The position numbers and the translations under genes are program-made. Below the pieces are notes generated by a model. It was given only the letters and a program-made list of their open reading frames with translations, made no database searches and was not told the DNA's origin. A stretch of DNA of 64,000 bases, from contig NC_088959.1 in NCBI RefSeq assembly GCF_010111755.1, positions 186,001 to 250,000 on the forward strand, written 5' to 3'. Of the stretch, positions 50,334 through 60,424 are shown piece after piece (positions within the stretch are counted from its first letter, which is position 1; the number at the start of each line of letters is the position of its first letter). Origin of the DNA: Nakaseomyces glabratus. Lineage: Eukaryota; Ascomycota; Saccharomycetes; Saccharomycetales; Saccharomycetaceae.

Positions 50334-50936
50334 CTACTTGTATTTTTGACGGTTACTATGTTTACTTCTCTTAGTCCTTTTAGCATTAGAGTTAAAACTT
50401 TGTACAATTTGGCACTCTTCTCTAATCCTGATTTCTTTAATTTCTTTATCTAGTTCGGATAATATCCATTCGAGGTCTGGTGTTTCAGCATTACCAAGTA
50501 TATTCTTGATATTATAAGGCAAAAAAAGGTAAAACCCAAGAAGAGCAAACTCTAGTGAGTATAGATAGGCCATATCTTCTAAAACATGACGAATACTTTC
50601 CAGTTCCATAGAGTTGAGAGGCCCAACATGTGGTGCATCCTTTAAATACTGAAAAACTTCCATTTTTGACTCAACGAATTTTTGAACAATATAATCAAGG
50701 AAATTTTCTAGACTTGAGGTTGATATTCCTTCTGTAGTATATGAAATGGATTTCCATCTATCTGGAATAAGACCCAACAGTTGCTTAATCTTTAGGGAAT
50801 CTTCCAATGACGGGTACCAACTTGCAATTTCCTTCACATCCTCAGTCCAAAGCACTAAGTCATCTGAACTTGCTATACCTGCAATGTTCAATGTGGAAAC
50901 ACAGTAAGTAAAATCATATGCAAGATTTTTTCTCAT
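50334..50936 (-). CDS. Unrecognised ORF at a synteny junction
   Basis: 200 residues from the ATG at 50936. The frame remains open about 28 codons further upstream (including SIRDRFVSIENSVSNIH) with no ATG before a TAA, so the true 5' end may be lost. The product is helical, with a hydrophobic stretch (about 130-150) and a very basic tail (NAKRTKRSKHSNRQ). I recognise no family. The segment KIKQLLGLIPDRWKSISYT has the look of a copia-type Gag helical core, but this is an impression only. It is flanked by long gene-free DNA and a tRNA gene, a common place for retroelement relics and young genes. Confidence 0.45.
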   Translation of the reverse strand: MRKNLAYDFTYCVSTLNIAGIASSDDLVLWTEDVKEIASWYPSLEDSLKIKQLLGLIPDRWKSISYTTEGISTSSLENFLDYIVQKFVESKMEVFQYLKDAPHVGPLNSMELESIRHVLEDMAYLYSLEFALLGFYLFLPYNIKNILGNAETPDLEWILSELDKEIKEIRIREECQIVQSFNSNAKRTKRSKHSNRQKYK

Positions 50937-52618
50937 ATTTTTCAAGTGAATATTACTTACAGAGTTCTCAATTGAAACAAATCTATCCCTGATGGACTTG
51001 TGGTTAAATTATTGGTGTTTGCCTCTCGAACATTCCCAGTTCTAGTAGGGAATACCATTTTCAATCAGCCAGATAAAATGATAGGACACAAATATCTATT
51101 CTATAAGTAATGAACCTTCTAATTAGTGTATTTGGAGGTGTGTAGGGCCGTATTAACAGAAGACAATTAGCGGCTAGATTTATTTTCAGATATAGCAAAT
51201 AAAATGTATCAAAAAAAATCAAAAAAATCTGTGTCAGTAGCAAAGGATAAATCCTCTTGTTCAACACACAATATCAGACTTATTTTCCAGTTTAGAACTA
51301 GCTCTGAACCCCAAGTTGTGTATGTATTGTAATTATTACAGATCCACACTTTTTCATAAATGTTTGTGCTTGAGTGAGGGAGATTTATATATTCAACTTA
51401 CAATTCATTAAAAAATGCAACATAAAAAATTTGCACCATTTTTATGACCTTATCATATGCGATTGGAAACTTTCGAATAACTACTCTTCTTAGATTTGTT
51501 CTATTACCATCCATGAGTATCGCAAATGCACCTATAGAGCCCAAAATTGAAATAAAGTTATCTCTCGTAGGGTTAATTGGGCTTGCCTGTGTTAAAAAAT
51601 AATTCTCATATCTCCAGTCTTTTTTATCTTAAAGTACAAATGAGCAAATTACAGAACATCTCAAGAAATATATGGTTCATCCTTAAATTTTCTTATCATA
51701 TCACAAATTACCAGGCACTTCAGTACTAAACAAGTCTATTTACCAGGTTACATTTATAGATTCAGTTCAAAATCAAAATACAATACAAATGGTAGTAACA
51801 AAGCCATGAGCATTATGAACAATTTCATGTCTATTTACACAACTGCATTACTGTGTTTAATCAATGACAGAGACCACAAGATTGAAATGAAATAGTTATG
51901 TACAGTAAGTTAGTTATCAACACTCATGACTCTATAATTTGAAACGCGTAAGTAAAGTTTTTGGTTGATAGGAAGAGCTGCCATTAACAATCCGATAAGC
52001 ACAATTCACCCCACAGCCACTATGGTTCAAGCCAAGAAATTGAGCACTAGCGAGGTACGAAGATATAGAACGCTTATCGTGGGATAAGGCAGAACTGGAC
52101 GGATAAGAAACTGTCCAGCCTTACCCATTTATACCGCCTAAAAATGTAATCATCTCACAATATCTTATGTAAGGTGCACAAGTTGAATATGGAAACGGTT
52201 ACATAACAAAATAGAGTCAACAACTAATTGATAAGTCGACCTAGAATATACAAACAGGTTATCATCTTGGTACCATACGAGCATGTTTTGCTCGGGAATT
52301 GATATTACACTTAGAGAAATATATATAGTATACCGATATCCTCAATTGATGTACTTTCTAATAGTGGTCATCTATCCTTTTTCATTAGCTTCTTATGAAA
52401 GATTAGAACAAGTAATAACAACAACTAGTCTACAGCTTACATTTTAACTGGATCCCAAGCACTGGGCCTAAATTATTACGTCTTTATCAATTTTACATTG
52501 AGACTGATTAAATATAGGTGAGAAAGGACTTATATGATTACCCTTCTGCAGTCATCGCGGCAAAGGTATTATAAGACAAGGTCAAGCGGTCAAGTTCTAC
52601 ATCCAACGAATTTAATTA
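50937..52618. other. Gene-poor region upstream of tRNA-Tyr
   Basis: 1.7 kb, AT-rich. No recognisable gene, and no long terminal repeat ends that I can pair. A B-box-like GGTTCAAGCC (52024-52033) and a candidate structured element (52081-52208) are the only notable items. Confidence 0.5.
52081..52208 (+). ncRNA. Candidate structured RNA, loosely H/ACA-like
   Basis: Hairpin 1: GGG-a-TAAGG, bulge CAGAA, CTGGAC, 12-nt loop, GTCCAG, CCTTA, CCC (52081-52126), about 14 pairs. Then ACAATA (52157-52162), which fits the H box ANANNA. Hairpin 2 has arms TTATGTAA (52165-52172) and TTACATAA (52199-52206). ACA (52206-52208) follows. This order resembles a box H/ACA snoRNA, but the second hairpin is short and no clear pseudouridylation pocket is seen. 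It could be chance or another regulatory hairpin. Confidence 0.25.
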
Positions 52619-52706
52619 CTCTCGGTAGCCAAGTTGGTTTAAGGCGCAAGACTGTAATTTCAACACTGAAATCTTGAGATCGGGCGTTCGAATCGCCCCC
52701 GGGAGA
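52619..52706 (+). tRNA. tY(GUA): tRNA-Tyr (GTA) with intron
   Basis: 88 bp. Acceptor stem CTCTCGG pairs with the 3' CCGGGAGA region; the A box lies around 52626-52637 and the B box is GTTCGAATC. Anticodon GTA at 52654-52656. A 13-nt intron (52658-52670) begins one base after the anticodon, the standard position. Apart from the intron it is nearly identical to S. cerevisiae tRNA-Tyr. CCA is not encoded. Confidence 0.97.
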
Positions 52707-53081
52707 TATTTTTTCAGCTTCTTTTATTTTTTTTAATTTTTAAGGCTATTTCCATCTGGAAATTATATATTTTGACTAGAACAATGGGAGCTGGCACCCA
52801 TTTATGAGAGTATTTGAATGATAATCAAGGGAAGATTAATTCTATGCATAAATAGCTGAGCACCATTCCAATAGAGGTAACCCAATTTATACTTTTTCTT
52901 TACAAATAAATTTTATCCTGGTTGAAACAAGAATTGCGGAATTGAAGAAATTTTATTGAGTGTACATGTCTTCAGACTCATTACTTTATTATTGGAAAGA
53001 TTTGTAATTGTTACCTTTTCTTAAATAAGATATCCAGTTTTGGTTTAAGTTATAAACTCTGTGAATAGAAAAATAGCGAAT
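52707..53081. other. Intergenic region tRNA-Tyr / YKU70
   Basis: 375 bp, AT-rich, holding the Pol III terminator and the YKU70 promoter. Nothing else recognised. Confidence 0.5.
52709..52714 (+). terminator. Pol III terminator of tRNA-Tyr
   Basis: T6 run two bases after the mature 3' end, with further T tracts downstream. Confidence 0.85.
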
Positions 53082-54902
53082 ATGTCAGAGTTGGATTTCC
53101 CTGATATTGATAGTAACATCTTCGATGAGGACAGTGGTAAAGAGGACGGAGAGGTGAATAAACAGGCCAGCTTCAAGAGATTTGAGATCCACGAAGGGAT
53201 TATGTTCTGTATTGAACTTTCGGAACATATGTTCGAGGTACAAGATGAGCTTGATGGAAAGAGTCAGATCGAAGTCATATTGACATCCTTAAGTGAGCTT
53301 ATGGAGTTACTTATTGTCACAAGGCCAAGCACTGCCATTGGGTGCTATTTTTATAATTGTGAAAGAGAAGATAGCAAAGAATCCATTTTTGAGTTTATTC
53401 CACTAGTCGATCTCAATGTGCAATGGATGAAGAAGGTCAATGATCTTTTAGAAGACGTTTCCAATCAACGTATAACATTCAAAGAATATCTCAACTACAA
53501 TATTGATCAGAATAAGAAACTAAACATTCCAATTCTACTAGAGAAACTGTTCTCACTGATATTGGAAACATTTAATAGGAACATAGAAGGACAGAAAGAG
53601 TTTAATTCCAAAAAGGTTTTCTTATTTACAGATAACGATTTACCTAATGTAGAATCCCAGCAACGCAGCATAGATGTACTAAAGGGAATTCTGAAAGATA
53701 TTGATGATAACATGATAAACTTTACAAACTTTTTCATTAGCAAGAAGGACAAACCTTTTAATCCAGCATTTTATTCCAAGGTTCTAAGAAATGACAGAGA
53801 TTACAATTCACTGGGCTCACAAGCATATTTCGGACCAAGCACAAAACCGATAGGTGTGAATGATATCAAAGAAAGAATTTTTCAAAGGAAAGAGATAAGA
53901 AGGGTTGTCTTTCAATGTCCATTAGTGTTAGACGAAGGAACAAACTTTGTTATATCTATAAAAGGTTATTCAATTTTCAACCATGAAAAAGGATCAGTCA
54001 GATACAAACTAGTATATGAAAACCAGGAAATAAGGAAAGAAGCATTTTCAAAAAGAAAATTTATAAATCCAAAAACCGGCGAAGACGTTTCCAAGCAAAC
54101 TGTAAAAATTATTCCATATGGAGAAAAAGAAATCGAAATGGAGGACAAAAACATTGCAAACGCTCTAAATGTTTATGGTAATACCTCAGCCAGTTTAACC
54201 GTAATCGGCTTTCTCAATGAGGACAATAGTCTTGTATTTTACAATAATATTGATAAAACTTTGTTTATTACACCAGATGAAAACGTTATTGAAGGTTCTT
54301 TTACTGCATTTGCGTCTCTATTTAGAACACTAAAGAAACTGAAAAAAGTTGGGGTAGTATGGGGCAGTACAAAAAGTAATTCTAGTCCTTCCTTATATCT
54401 TTTATGGCCATCTAAAGATGATGATAATAATCAAGGGTTTTATCTAACAAAAGTTCCTTTTATTGATGAGATTAGGAAATACCCAACATTATCAAATATC
54501 AATATAAATGAAGAATGGGAGGAATACAAGAACGTCAAAGAACTAACACAAGGTATAATAAGTCACTTCAACCTTAAATCAGGATATCATGCAGAAGAGT
54601 TTAGAAATCCTGCGTTAAATAGGCACTATAAACTCTTGCATGACTACTTATTACAAGTAGAAATTCCACAGGACGATAACGACATCAGAGATAGATATTT
54701 GAGAGAAGACGATACCTTACTTAAAATAACCAAAATAAGAGAACGTATCATGAAAGACACTACGATAGATGATGTCGAAAAGAGAAGGCTTTCGAAATAT
54801 TTGGAAGTTTGGAACATATACTATCGCAAATTCAAAGAGGATACTAACCAGACCTCTTCAAGTCTGCTGAAGTCTGAAAAAAAGCCTAAACTAAACTTAT
54901 GA
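53082..54902 (+). CDS. YKU70: Ku70 homologue Yku70
   Basis: 606 residues from the ATG at 53082 (the frame opens seven codons earlier at a GTG); S. cerevisiae Yku70 has 602. N-terminal acidic segment, then the Ku N-terminal alpha/beta (vWA-like) domain starting HEGIMFCIELSEHMFE (about 37), the central Ku beta-barrel DNA-binding domain (about 250-440, including KIIPYGEKEIEMED), and a helical C-terminal arm (about 460-590). With Yku80 it binds DNA ends for non-homologous end joining and protects telomeres. The low-complexity Lys tail is short. It starts a YMR284W-YMR285C-YMR286W block. Confidence 0.94.
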   Translation: MSELDFPDIDSNIFDEDSGKEDGEVNKQASFKRFEIHEGIMFCIELSEHMFEVQDELDGKSQIEVILTSLSELMELLIVTRPSTAIGCYFYNCEREDSKESIFEFIPLVDLNVQWMKKVNDLLEDVSNQRITFKEYLNYNIDQNKKLNIPILLEKLFSLILETFNRNIEGQKEFNSKKVFLFTDNDLPNVESQQRSIDVLKGILKDIDDNMINFTNFFISKKDKPFNPAFYSKVLRNDRDYNSLGSQAYFGPSTKPIGVNDIKERIFQRKEIRRVVFQCPLVLDEGTNFVISIKGYSIFNHEKGSVRYKLVYENQEIRKEAFSKRKFINPKTGEDVSKQTVKIIPYGEKEIEMEDKNIANALNVYGNTSASLTVIGFLNEDNSLVFYNNIDKTLFITPDENVIEGSFTAFASLFRTLKKLKKVGVVWGSTKSNSSPSLYLLWPSKDDDNNQGFYLTKVPFIDEIRKYPTLSNININEEWEEYKNVKELTQGIISHFNLKSGYHAEEFRNPALNRHYKLLHDYLLQVEIPQDDNDIRDRYLREDDTLLKITKIRERIMKDTTIDDVEKRRLSKYLEVWNIYYRKFKEDTNQTSSSLLKSEKKPKLNL

Positions 54903-55001
54903 CCCACTTTCTTTTTTTGATAATTCATTTATGTTGTTGAAAAGTTAAAGACCCTTTCTATCGAAATTTATAAATGCATTATTTACTATATATATTCTTA
55001 A

Positions 55002-56483
55002 TCATCTAAGTTCGACCTCGGACAGAAGACACAAATGATCACTTGGATATTCACCTACATGTGGCTGGCCATGAGTGCTCATTTCAGATCCCGGAGGCAT
55101 TCTTAGAAGACCTCTAATTTTGATATTATTAGAATTTTCAAAGTCTTCCAACGTATCTATCTCTGTCCTATCATCAAATTCCCAGTTTCTAATCATGAAC
55201 ATATAATCCAGTAAGCCACGCCATGTATGTGCCCAGTTTGAAATTTCAGGTTCGCCTCTTTCATTATCTAAACCCGAGTTTTCTGGATGAACCTTATGAT
55301 ACGCAACAGAATACAATGATACAGCTCTCATATCCAAGGAATTATGCAGTTCTTCCATTTGAGAAACTAGCTTTGTTTGTTCATCATTTGCGACAAATTT
55401 CTCTGGTACAGGTGTTTGTGGTTGATCCTTACCAAATTTTTCGATATTTCCACCTTCTTCATCTTCAGCGTCTTCTCCACTCTCTCTTTTTTTAGAGAAC
55501 TTGAAAGAAGTGCTACACTCAATAACAGTTTTAGCTCTTGAATCATACTTTATTGGCTTGCAAGTCATCGACAAGTAAGGTGAATCAAATGGTTGTGAGT
55601 TGAAATCACCGCAGAAAAACGGATACCAATGGGACATGTCACCATCATTATTATTCTGAAGGACGTTTACCCTGTGCATGAATTCTTTCATCTTATTCAG
55701 TACCACATAACACTGTCTGGTTCTTTCATAGGTACCAAACGGATGCCAAAATAAATGTGTTGTACCAACCAAGATACCTGACTTATCATCTAGCAATTTC
55801 TTGCCCATCATCTTCACTTTTTGTGTAAATTTCAATGCCAAAATCAAAGCTGCATTGTTAGTTGTAGTACGGGGTTCAATATCACCAGACTTCTCAGAGT
55901 CAAAGTCTATCAACATTCGGTCAGACATCTCAAATTTTTCGTGCTTCCATATTATGCAAACACCATGATTCTTACTAGGTTTCCTGTGGAATTGAGATGA
56001 ATAACCCAATTTTTGAAATTCCTCTTTCCAAAATGACTGATATTGTATGTAATCAATTTCTTGCAAGCAGAGAACATCGGGGTCATAATGCTTGAATTCA
56101 TTGAGTAACACCCTAGATCTACGATACCATTTCAACGCTTCACCACTATCTGGGAACAATTTCCGACGTATTAAGGCTTGGGCAAGACAGTTATAGCTCA
56201 TAATTTTGATTTTCAAGCCTTCAACTGGTTCTTCTTCATGCAACTTCAGCATATTTCTTCTTATGAACTGCAACTCAGGTGGACAGTCCGGGTCGACACC
56301 ACGCTCCAACATTTCCTGACGTTTAGCTTCACGCATGGCTTCTCTTTCTGCCCTAATCCTTGCTATCTCCTCAGGAGAAGGCTTACCCTTACCCTTCTTC
56401 TTACCTTTTGATTTCTTGACCTCCTTTACTGCATTTACAGCGGCTGGGTTCTCAGCAACATGTACTACCTCTTCTTGAGTCAT
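55002..56483 (-). CDS. NGL2: Ccr4-type RNase Ngl2
   Basis: 493 residues (S. cerevisiae Ngl2 515). A lysine-rich N terminus (KKSKGKKKGKGKP, about 23-35) precedes the exonuclease-endonuclease-phosphatase domain: IKIMSYNCLAQ (about 92), CLQEID (about 139, catalytic Glu), FCGDFNSQPFDSPY (about 287, catalytic Asp/Asn), WAHTWRGLLDYMF (about 420) and SDHLCLLSEV (about 482, catalytic Asp/His). It trims the 3' end of 5.8S rRNA. Convergent with YKU70, as in S. cerevisiae. A PAC motif upstream fits a ribosome-biogenesis role. Confidence 0.96.
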   Translation of the reverse strand: MTQEEVVHVAENPAAVNAVKEVKKSKGKKKGKGKPSPEEIARIRAEREAMREAKRQEMLERGVDPDCPPELQFIRRNMLKLHEEEPVEGLKIKIMSYNCLAQALIRRKLFPDSGEALKWYRRSRVLLNEFKHYDPDVLCLQEIDYIQYQSFWKEEFQKLGYSSQFHRKPSKNHGVCIIWKHEKFEMSDRMLIDFDSEKSGDIEPRTTTNNAALILALKFTQKVKMMGKKLLDDKSGILVGTTHLFWHPFGTYERTRQCYVVLNKMKEFMHRVNVLQNNNDGDMSHWYPFFCGDFNSQPFDSPYLSMTCKPIKYDSRAKTVIECSTSFKFSKKRESGEDAEDEEGGNIEKFGKDQPQTPVPEKFVANDEQTKLVSQMEELHNSLDMRAVSLYSVAYHKVHPENSGLDNERGEPEISNWAHTWRGLLDYMFMIRNWEFDDRTEIDTLEDFENSNNIKIRGLLRMPPGSEMSTHGQPHVGEYPSDHLCLLSEVELR

Positions 56484-57298
56484 AGTGTCTGGTCTTTTTT
56501 TCTCAGTACTATGTATAAAAGTAAACTTTCAAATATATAGCACAAAATTCAACACTATATTCTTCCTAAATATGTATCTTTGCGACTCAAATCGATGGAT
56601 GGAGTACTTATAAGTTATATAATGTGGTTACTACATGGCTGCATTTTGAACTATTGTCGCATTTGCCATTATTTTTTTTCCAGATCCAAAATTGCTCAGA
56701 AACATTAGTAGGAGCATGCGATGAGCTAGTTGCAAAAAATACGTCATATTACTTTCTGACATTAAGATGTTTGCTTGTGAAAGAATTTGATGAATTAGTA
56801 GGTATTAAACATTTCGAAACTGCGATGTTGAGCACATAAACAGGTACTTCAATGACTAGAGCTTGTCAATTGCTTCCAATGTAGATTATTTTGGAACAGT
56901 GCAATATGTTGATCATCGACAACTTACATGCAAGTATATAACTCCGGTTCTCGAGGAAAGTGAACAGTTTTTTTCCTCAGCACTACCAATCTAGCCACTA
57001 AAATTGCATCTGAATAATTTGTTGCAATGTTATGACCTTGAAACACATTGCAATGGCGTCTTTGTCCACATACAATTAGAAATCAAGTATTATATGCTTA
57101 ATTCTATATATACCTTTATACGATATAATGGACCTCGCAGAAATTGAAGGGCAATCCCAGAGCAACTTGAAAGCTCAAATAGTAATAGCAATAAGATGGT
57201 ATCAAAACTATTAGTCACTGCATTGGCGATCTACTATTAAGGTATAGCTACATTCGAATTTAGCTAACGAAGCATCAGGGATATCTCTGTCGGTCAAT
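56484..57298. other. Divergent promoter NGL2 / MRPL33
   Basis: 815 bp without a convincing gene. A 71-codon frame at 56624-56839 looks like chance. A PAC motif is listed separately. Confidence 0.5.
56718..56727 (-). promoter_or_regulatory. PAC motif upstream of NGL2
   Basis: GCGATGAGCT on the plus strand, a perfect PAC consensus, 235-244 bp upstream of the minus-strand NGL2 ATG. Ngl2 processes 5.8S rRNA, so co-regulation with ribosome-biogenesis genes is expected. The divergent MRPL33 (ATG 57299) is mitochondrial and a less likely target. Confidence 0.6.
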
Positions 57299-57568
57299 AT
57301 GGCATATTACAAAGTTACACTAGTCAGGTCACTAATAGGTACACCAGAGGCTACTAGAAATATAGTCAAAGCCATAGGCTTGGGCAAGCGTGGCTCAGTA
57401 GTTTACAGAAAAGTAAGTCCCTCTATGGCAGGTTCGCTTGCTAAGATCAAAGAACTGATATCTGTTGATGTGACCAAGAGTAGATTGACCAAGCAGCAGC
57501 AAAGGGAATTAAGAAAGACGAACCCTGGCTTTACAGTCGAGAAACAAGAAGACGGTCTACTTGAATAA
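57299..57568 (+). CDS. MRPL33: Mitochondrial ribosomal protein uL30m (Mrpl33)
   Basis: 89 residues (S. cerevisiae 86). The uL30 fold is evident: [37 protein letters not shown], then a second half with [10 protein letters not shown]. The KVTLVRSxIG...IGLGKR pattern matches the bacterial L30 family. Component of the mitochondrial large ribosomal subunit. It follows NGL2 as in YMR285C-YMR286W. Confidence 0.95.
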   Translation: MAYYKVTLVRSLIGTPEATRNIVKAIGLGKRGSVVYRKVSPSMAGSLAKIKELISVDVTKSRLTKQQQRELRKTNPGFTVEKQEDGLLE

Positions 57569-57906
57569 TGCCAGTAATATTCCAAAATCATATTGGCAAA
57601 TGCATTTTAACTTTAATCGATAACTAACTGTAAATAGATAATGTAGTCTCAAATCCGATTCATTACGAAATGAGACGAAATTAACATGTTTTATACTCAT
57701 ATCATATTCAATATCATAAACAATCATTAAAATTGGGTTTTCATTCTTCACAATGTTATCTGTATTTATATCGATATCTTTGCAAAACTGTATATATTTA
57801 CATGTGAGTTGAAGATCAAATAGCATCCTATAATTTGGTTTGGGGATAAGAATAAATAAATCATTTTTGGAAATTTATACGCATAAATCCTAAATCATTT
57901 CACAAG
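57569..57906. other. Convergent intergenic region MRPL33 / COX23
   Basis: 338 bp between two convergent genes, very AT-rich. Synteny changes here from the YMR286W to the YHR116W neighbourhood. Confidence 0.5.
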
Positions 57907-58242
57907 TCAACTCCAATTTGTTCTGTCCTTTCTACGTGCTTCTAGCCACTGCTTCTTACATTCACGGTAAGCATCAAAGTATTCTTTGCATTGGTCCCTA
58001 TCATAGTCGTTTAGCTCAAGGCACTTAAAACTCATCTTGGCAGACTCCTGACAAGGATCATAGTATTGACTGTGATCTTTCATTGCAAATCTGTACTTAT
58101 TCAGTGTAGACTCTGGATTATCAGGATAATACCTATATTCTGTTGTATCAACGCCTTTTGGTGCATAATCAACCTTGTCTTTGTCGGTTTGCACATGTGG
58201 GTCATAGTTCCCATCCTTAATAATGTCTTCATCAGCAGCCAT
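57907..58242 (-). CDS. COX23: Twin CX9C protein Cox23
   Basis: 111 residues, shorter than S. cerevisiae Cox23 (151) because the N-terminal extension is missing. Twin CX9C motifs: [11 protein letters not shown] and [11 protein letters not shown], followed by the conserved basic end [15 protein letters not shown]. Imported into the mitochondrial intermembrane space by the Mia40 disulphide relay and involved in cytochrome oxidase assembly. The core and tail match the Cox23/CHCHD7 family well. In S. cerevisiae YHR116W and BZZ1 (YHR114W) flank DMA1, which is absent here. Confidence 0.93.
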
Positions 58243-58564
58243 GTTGATTCCAATTCAATCCTAGCCGATAGATTAGGTGTAATAACCTGAATATTAACAA
58301 GGGATATATTTCTACTGGCATTACTATTGAAGCTTTTTAACATTTTTCAAAATGCTAGTCATCGAATTTTCAGGTAATGTTGCCCGACTAGCAGTAAAGT
58401 AGCGGTGTATAAAGTAGTGGTGTAACTAAATGGGCTGGCATTTTTTAAGTAATTATCTGATCTTCAGCTAATATAATGGTCATTGTCTTTACTTAATGAT
58501 ACTATGTTCTACAATTATATACAATACATAGTTAACACCAAGATGTTACTCTTTGTCATCAATC
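58243..58564. other. Short intergenic region COX23 / BZZ1
   Basis: 322 bp. The ancestral neighbour DMA1 is missing here and no relic of its RING/FHA coding sequence is apparent. Confidence 0.5.
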
Positions 58565-60424
58565 TTAAGTACAGTAACTTGTCGGTACAAGTCCCTTGTG
58601 TCCATTTAACTCACCGTACGTCCAACCACTTCCATCGTCACCTTTTAATACTGTTACAACATCCCCAACTGCCAAACTTAGTTCATCATCTCCTTGTGAA
58701 GTGTATTCGTATTGTGCAGTTATTGTTCTTACAGGAAGAGTGGTTCTTCTTGAAGGAGGAGCCGCTGGTGGAGGGCCTCTCGAGGAGTGAGAAGCTTCCT
58801 CACGTATTTCGATATAGCTAGATGGTACTAAACCAGATTTACCAGTAGTAGTGTTGGTAATTTTAGTCCACCCAGATCCATCATCTGCTGTGATAACAGT
58901 AAAGGAATCACCAACACTGACGGACACTTCATCTGTGTCCTGTTCGGCATACGCATATAAGACTCTGTTTTTATTAGATTGCTCTCTTGTAGGCGATGCT
59001 ACGCTCTGCATACCATCAGTCCGAGATGACGTTGCAGACATTGTCGAAGCGGTAGTCCCACTACGGTTTCTATTGTTCCCAAGAATGTTAATTCTGGGAG
59101 AATGTGAGCTTACAGTAGAACTTTGGCCATGAGAAGATGGCCTTGCTTCAGGGTTTAGTAAGTTTTCTTTCAGTTTACTGAATATACCTTTCTTTTTCTT
59201 GGATGTATCGATATGTGTAGTAGTTAGATCGTACTCTTCAGGAACATTATTTTGTATACTTTCGATCTGGACTTCTGCTTGTAATTTCAATGTTTCATGT
59301 GAAGTGAATGGTGAAATTAGAGCTAAGTAGCTTTTTAGAATTTCAAAGAACTCGTTCCCTTTTATATTATCTTCATTGGAAGCCATTTCTTGTTTTTTCT
59401 TATTCAATGCTGATAATTGCGATAGCTCTCCTTGTGCCAGATCATTGTATTTTAGATATTCACTTTCGGACTGTGCTAGTTTAACTACCAAAGCATTCGC
59501 CTCTAATTGTGATGGTACACAGAATTTCTCGTCATCATGCCACACTGGGGAGGGTTTAAATTGGAAATCAGGAGGTTCGCGCCATTGCTTAACATTATGC
59601 TTTATAAACATTGCTGTATTCAAGGAAGGTTTATTTTGAACTACCACACTATCTGATGCATCCAATCTTTTGTTAACTCTTTCAGTAAATGATTTCTCCA
59701 AAGAACTAGCCCTCTTCCAAATATCATTCAAAAATAATACCTTAGACTCGTTTAAACCTTGCAGCAGATCAAGACATTCAGGAACATCTTGGAAATAATA
59801 TTTATCCTTAGTTCTATTCGCCTGATTAACTTTTATCAAGTACTCATTCTTGGCATTATTCATTGCTGTCTCCTTCTCTTGTACTTTTCTCTTATTTTTC
59901 TCACTTGGGTTTTTGGTATGCTTGTTCCTTGTGGCCTCCATGCTACTACATGCATCATCATAGTTCTTCTTAGCTTTCTCCATCTCGTTAAAGATACCGT
60001 CCTTCTTTTCTACCATTTCAGTGTTGAACCCTTGAATCTTATTCAATGTAATGTCCAGTTTGGAGTTTAAACCAGACAATTGACCACCAATTTCACCGTC
60101 CAACTCGTGGGCCAGTTGCATATGATCCTTGGCGATATTTTCTGTCTGCGATAGAATCTCATTCCATGCCACTACACTTGCAGCCTCCAGGGACCCTGGT
60201 GTCGTCGCTGGCTTCTCACCAACAGATAAGGTAACACTGATGTTACTCTTGCGGTTCAAAAATTCCCCACAAAGCTTTGATAGCTTCTCACTGTACTCCC
60301 TCTCCAGCTTTGCTCTCTCACGATAGAACTGCTCGGTGTCCTTCAACCACTTGATATTCTGATGCACCCAATCATAGGTCTCTTTGAACCCATCTTTGAT
60401 CTCGTTACCAATCGACAGACTCAT
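58565..60424 (-). CDS. BZZ1: F-BAR and SH3 protein Bzz1
   Basis: 619 residues (S. cerevisiae 633). An N-terminal F-BAR domain (about 1-280, opening MSLSIGNEIKDGFKETYDWV) contains coiled coil at about 130-205. A linker with a basic FSKLKENLL-type element follows. SH3 domain 1 spans about 484-540 (VLYAYAEQDTDEVSV...WTKI...GLVPSSYIEI). SH3 domain 2 spans about 565-619 and ends the protein (GLVPTSYCT). It bends membranes and recruits Las17/WASP and type I myosins to promote actin assembly at endocytic sites. Functionally it belongs to the same pathway as the AP180 gene at the left of the window, though the two are unlinked in mechanism here. Confidence 0.97.
   Translation of the reverse strand: MSLSIGNEIKDGFKETYDWVHQNIKWLKDTEQFYRERAKLEREYSEKLSKLCGEFLNRKSNISVTLSVGEKPATTPGSLEAASVVAWNEILSQTENIAKDHMQLAHELDGEIGGQLSGLNSKLDITLNKIQGFNTEMVEKKDGIFNEMEKAKKNYDDACSSMEATRNKHTKNPSEKNKRKVQEKETAMNNAKNEYLIKVNQANRTKDKYYFQDVPECLDLLQGLNESKVLFLNDIWKRASSLEKSFTERVNKRLDASDSVVVQNKPSLNTAMFIKHNVKQWREPPDFQFKPSPVWHDDEKFCVPSQLEANALVVKLAQSESEYLKYNDLAQGELSQLSALNKKKQEMASNEDNIKGNEFFEILKSYLALISPFTSHETLKLQAEVQIESIQNNVPEEYDLTTTHIDTSKKKKGIFSKLKENLLNPEARPSSHGQSSTVSSHSPRINILGNNRNRSGTTASTMSATSSRTDGMQSVASPTREQSNKNRVLYAYAEQDTDEVSVSVGDSFTVITADDGSGWTKITNTTTGKSGLVPSSYIEIREEASHSSRGPPPAAPPSRRTTLPVRTITAQYEYTSQGDDELSLAVGDVVTVLKGDDGSGWTYGELNGHKGLVPTSYCT

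Noticed and set aside
52024..52033. B-box-like GGTTCAAGCC suggesting another tRNA or Pol III gene
   Set aside because: No matching A box, T-stem or acceptor stem could be paired around it.
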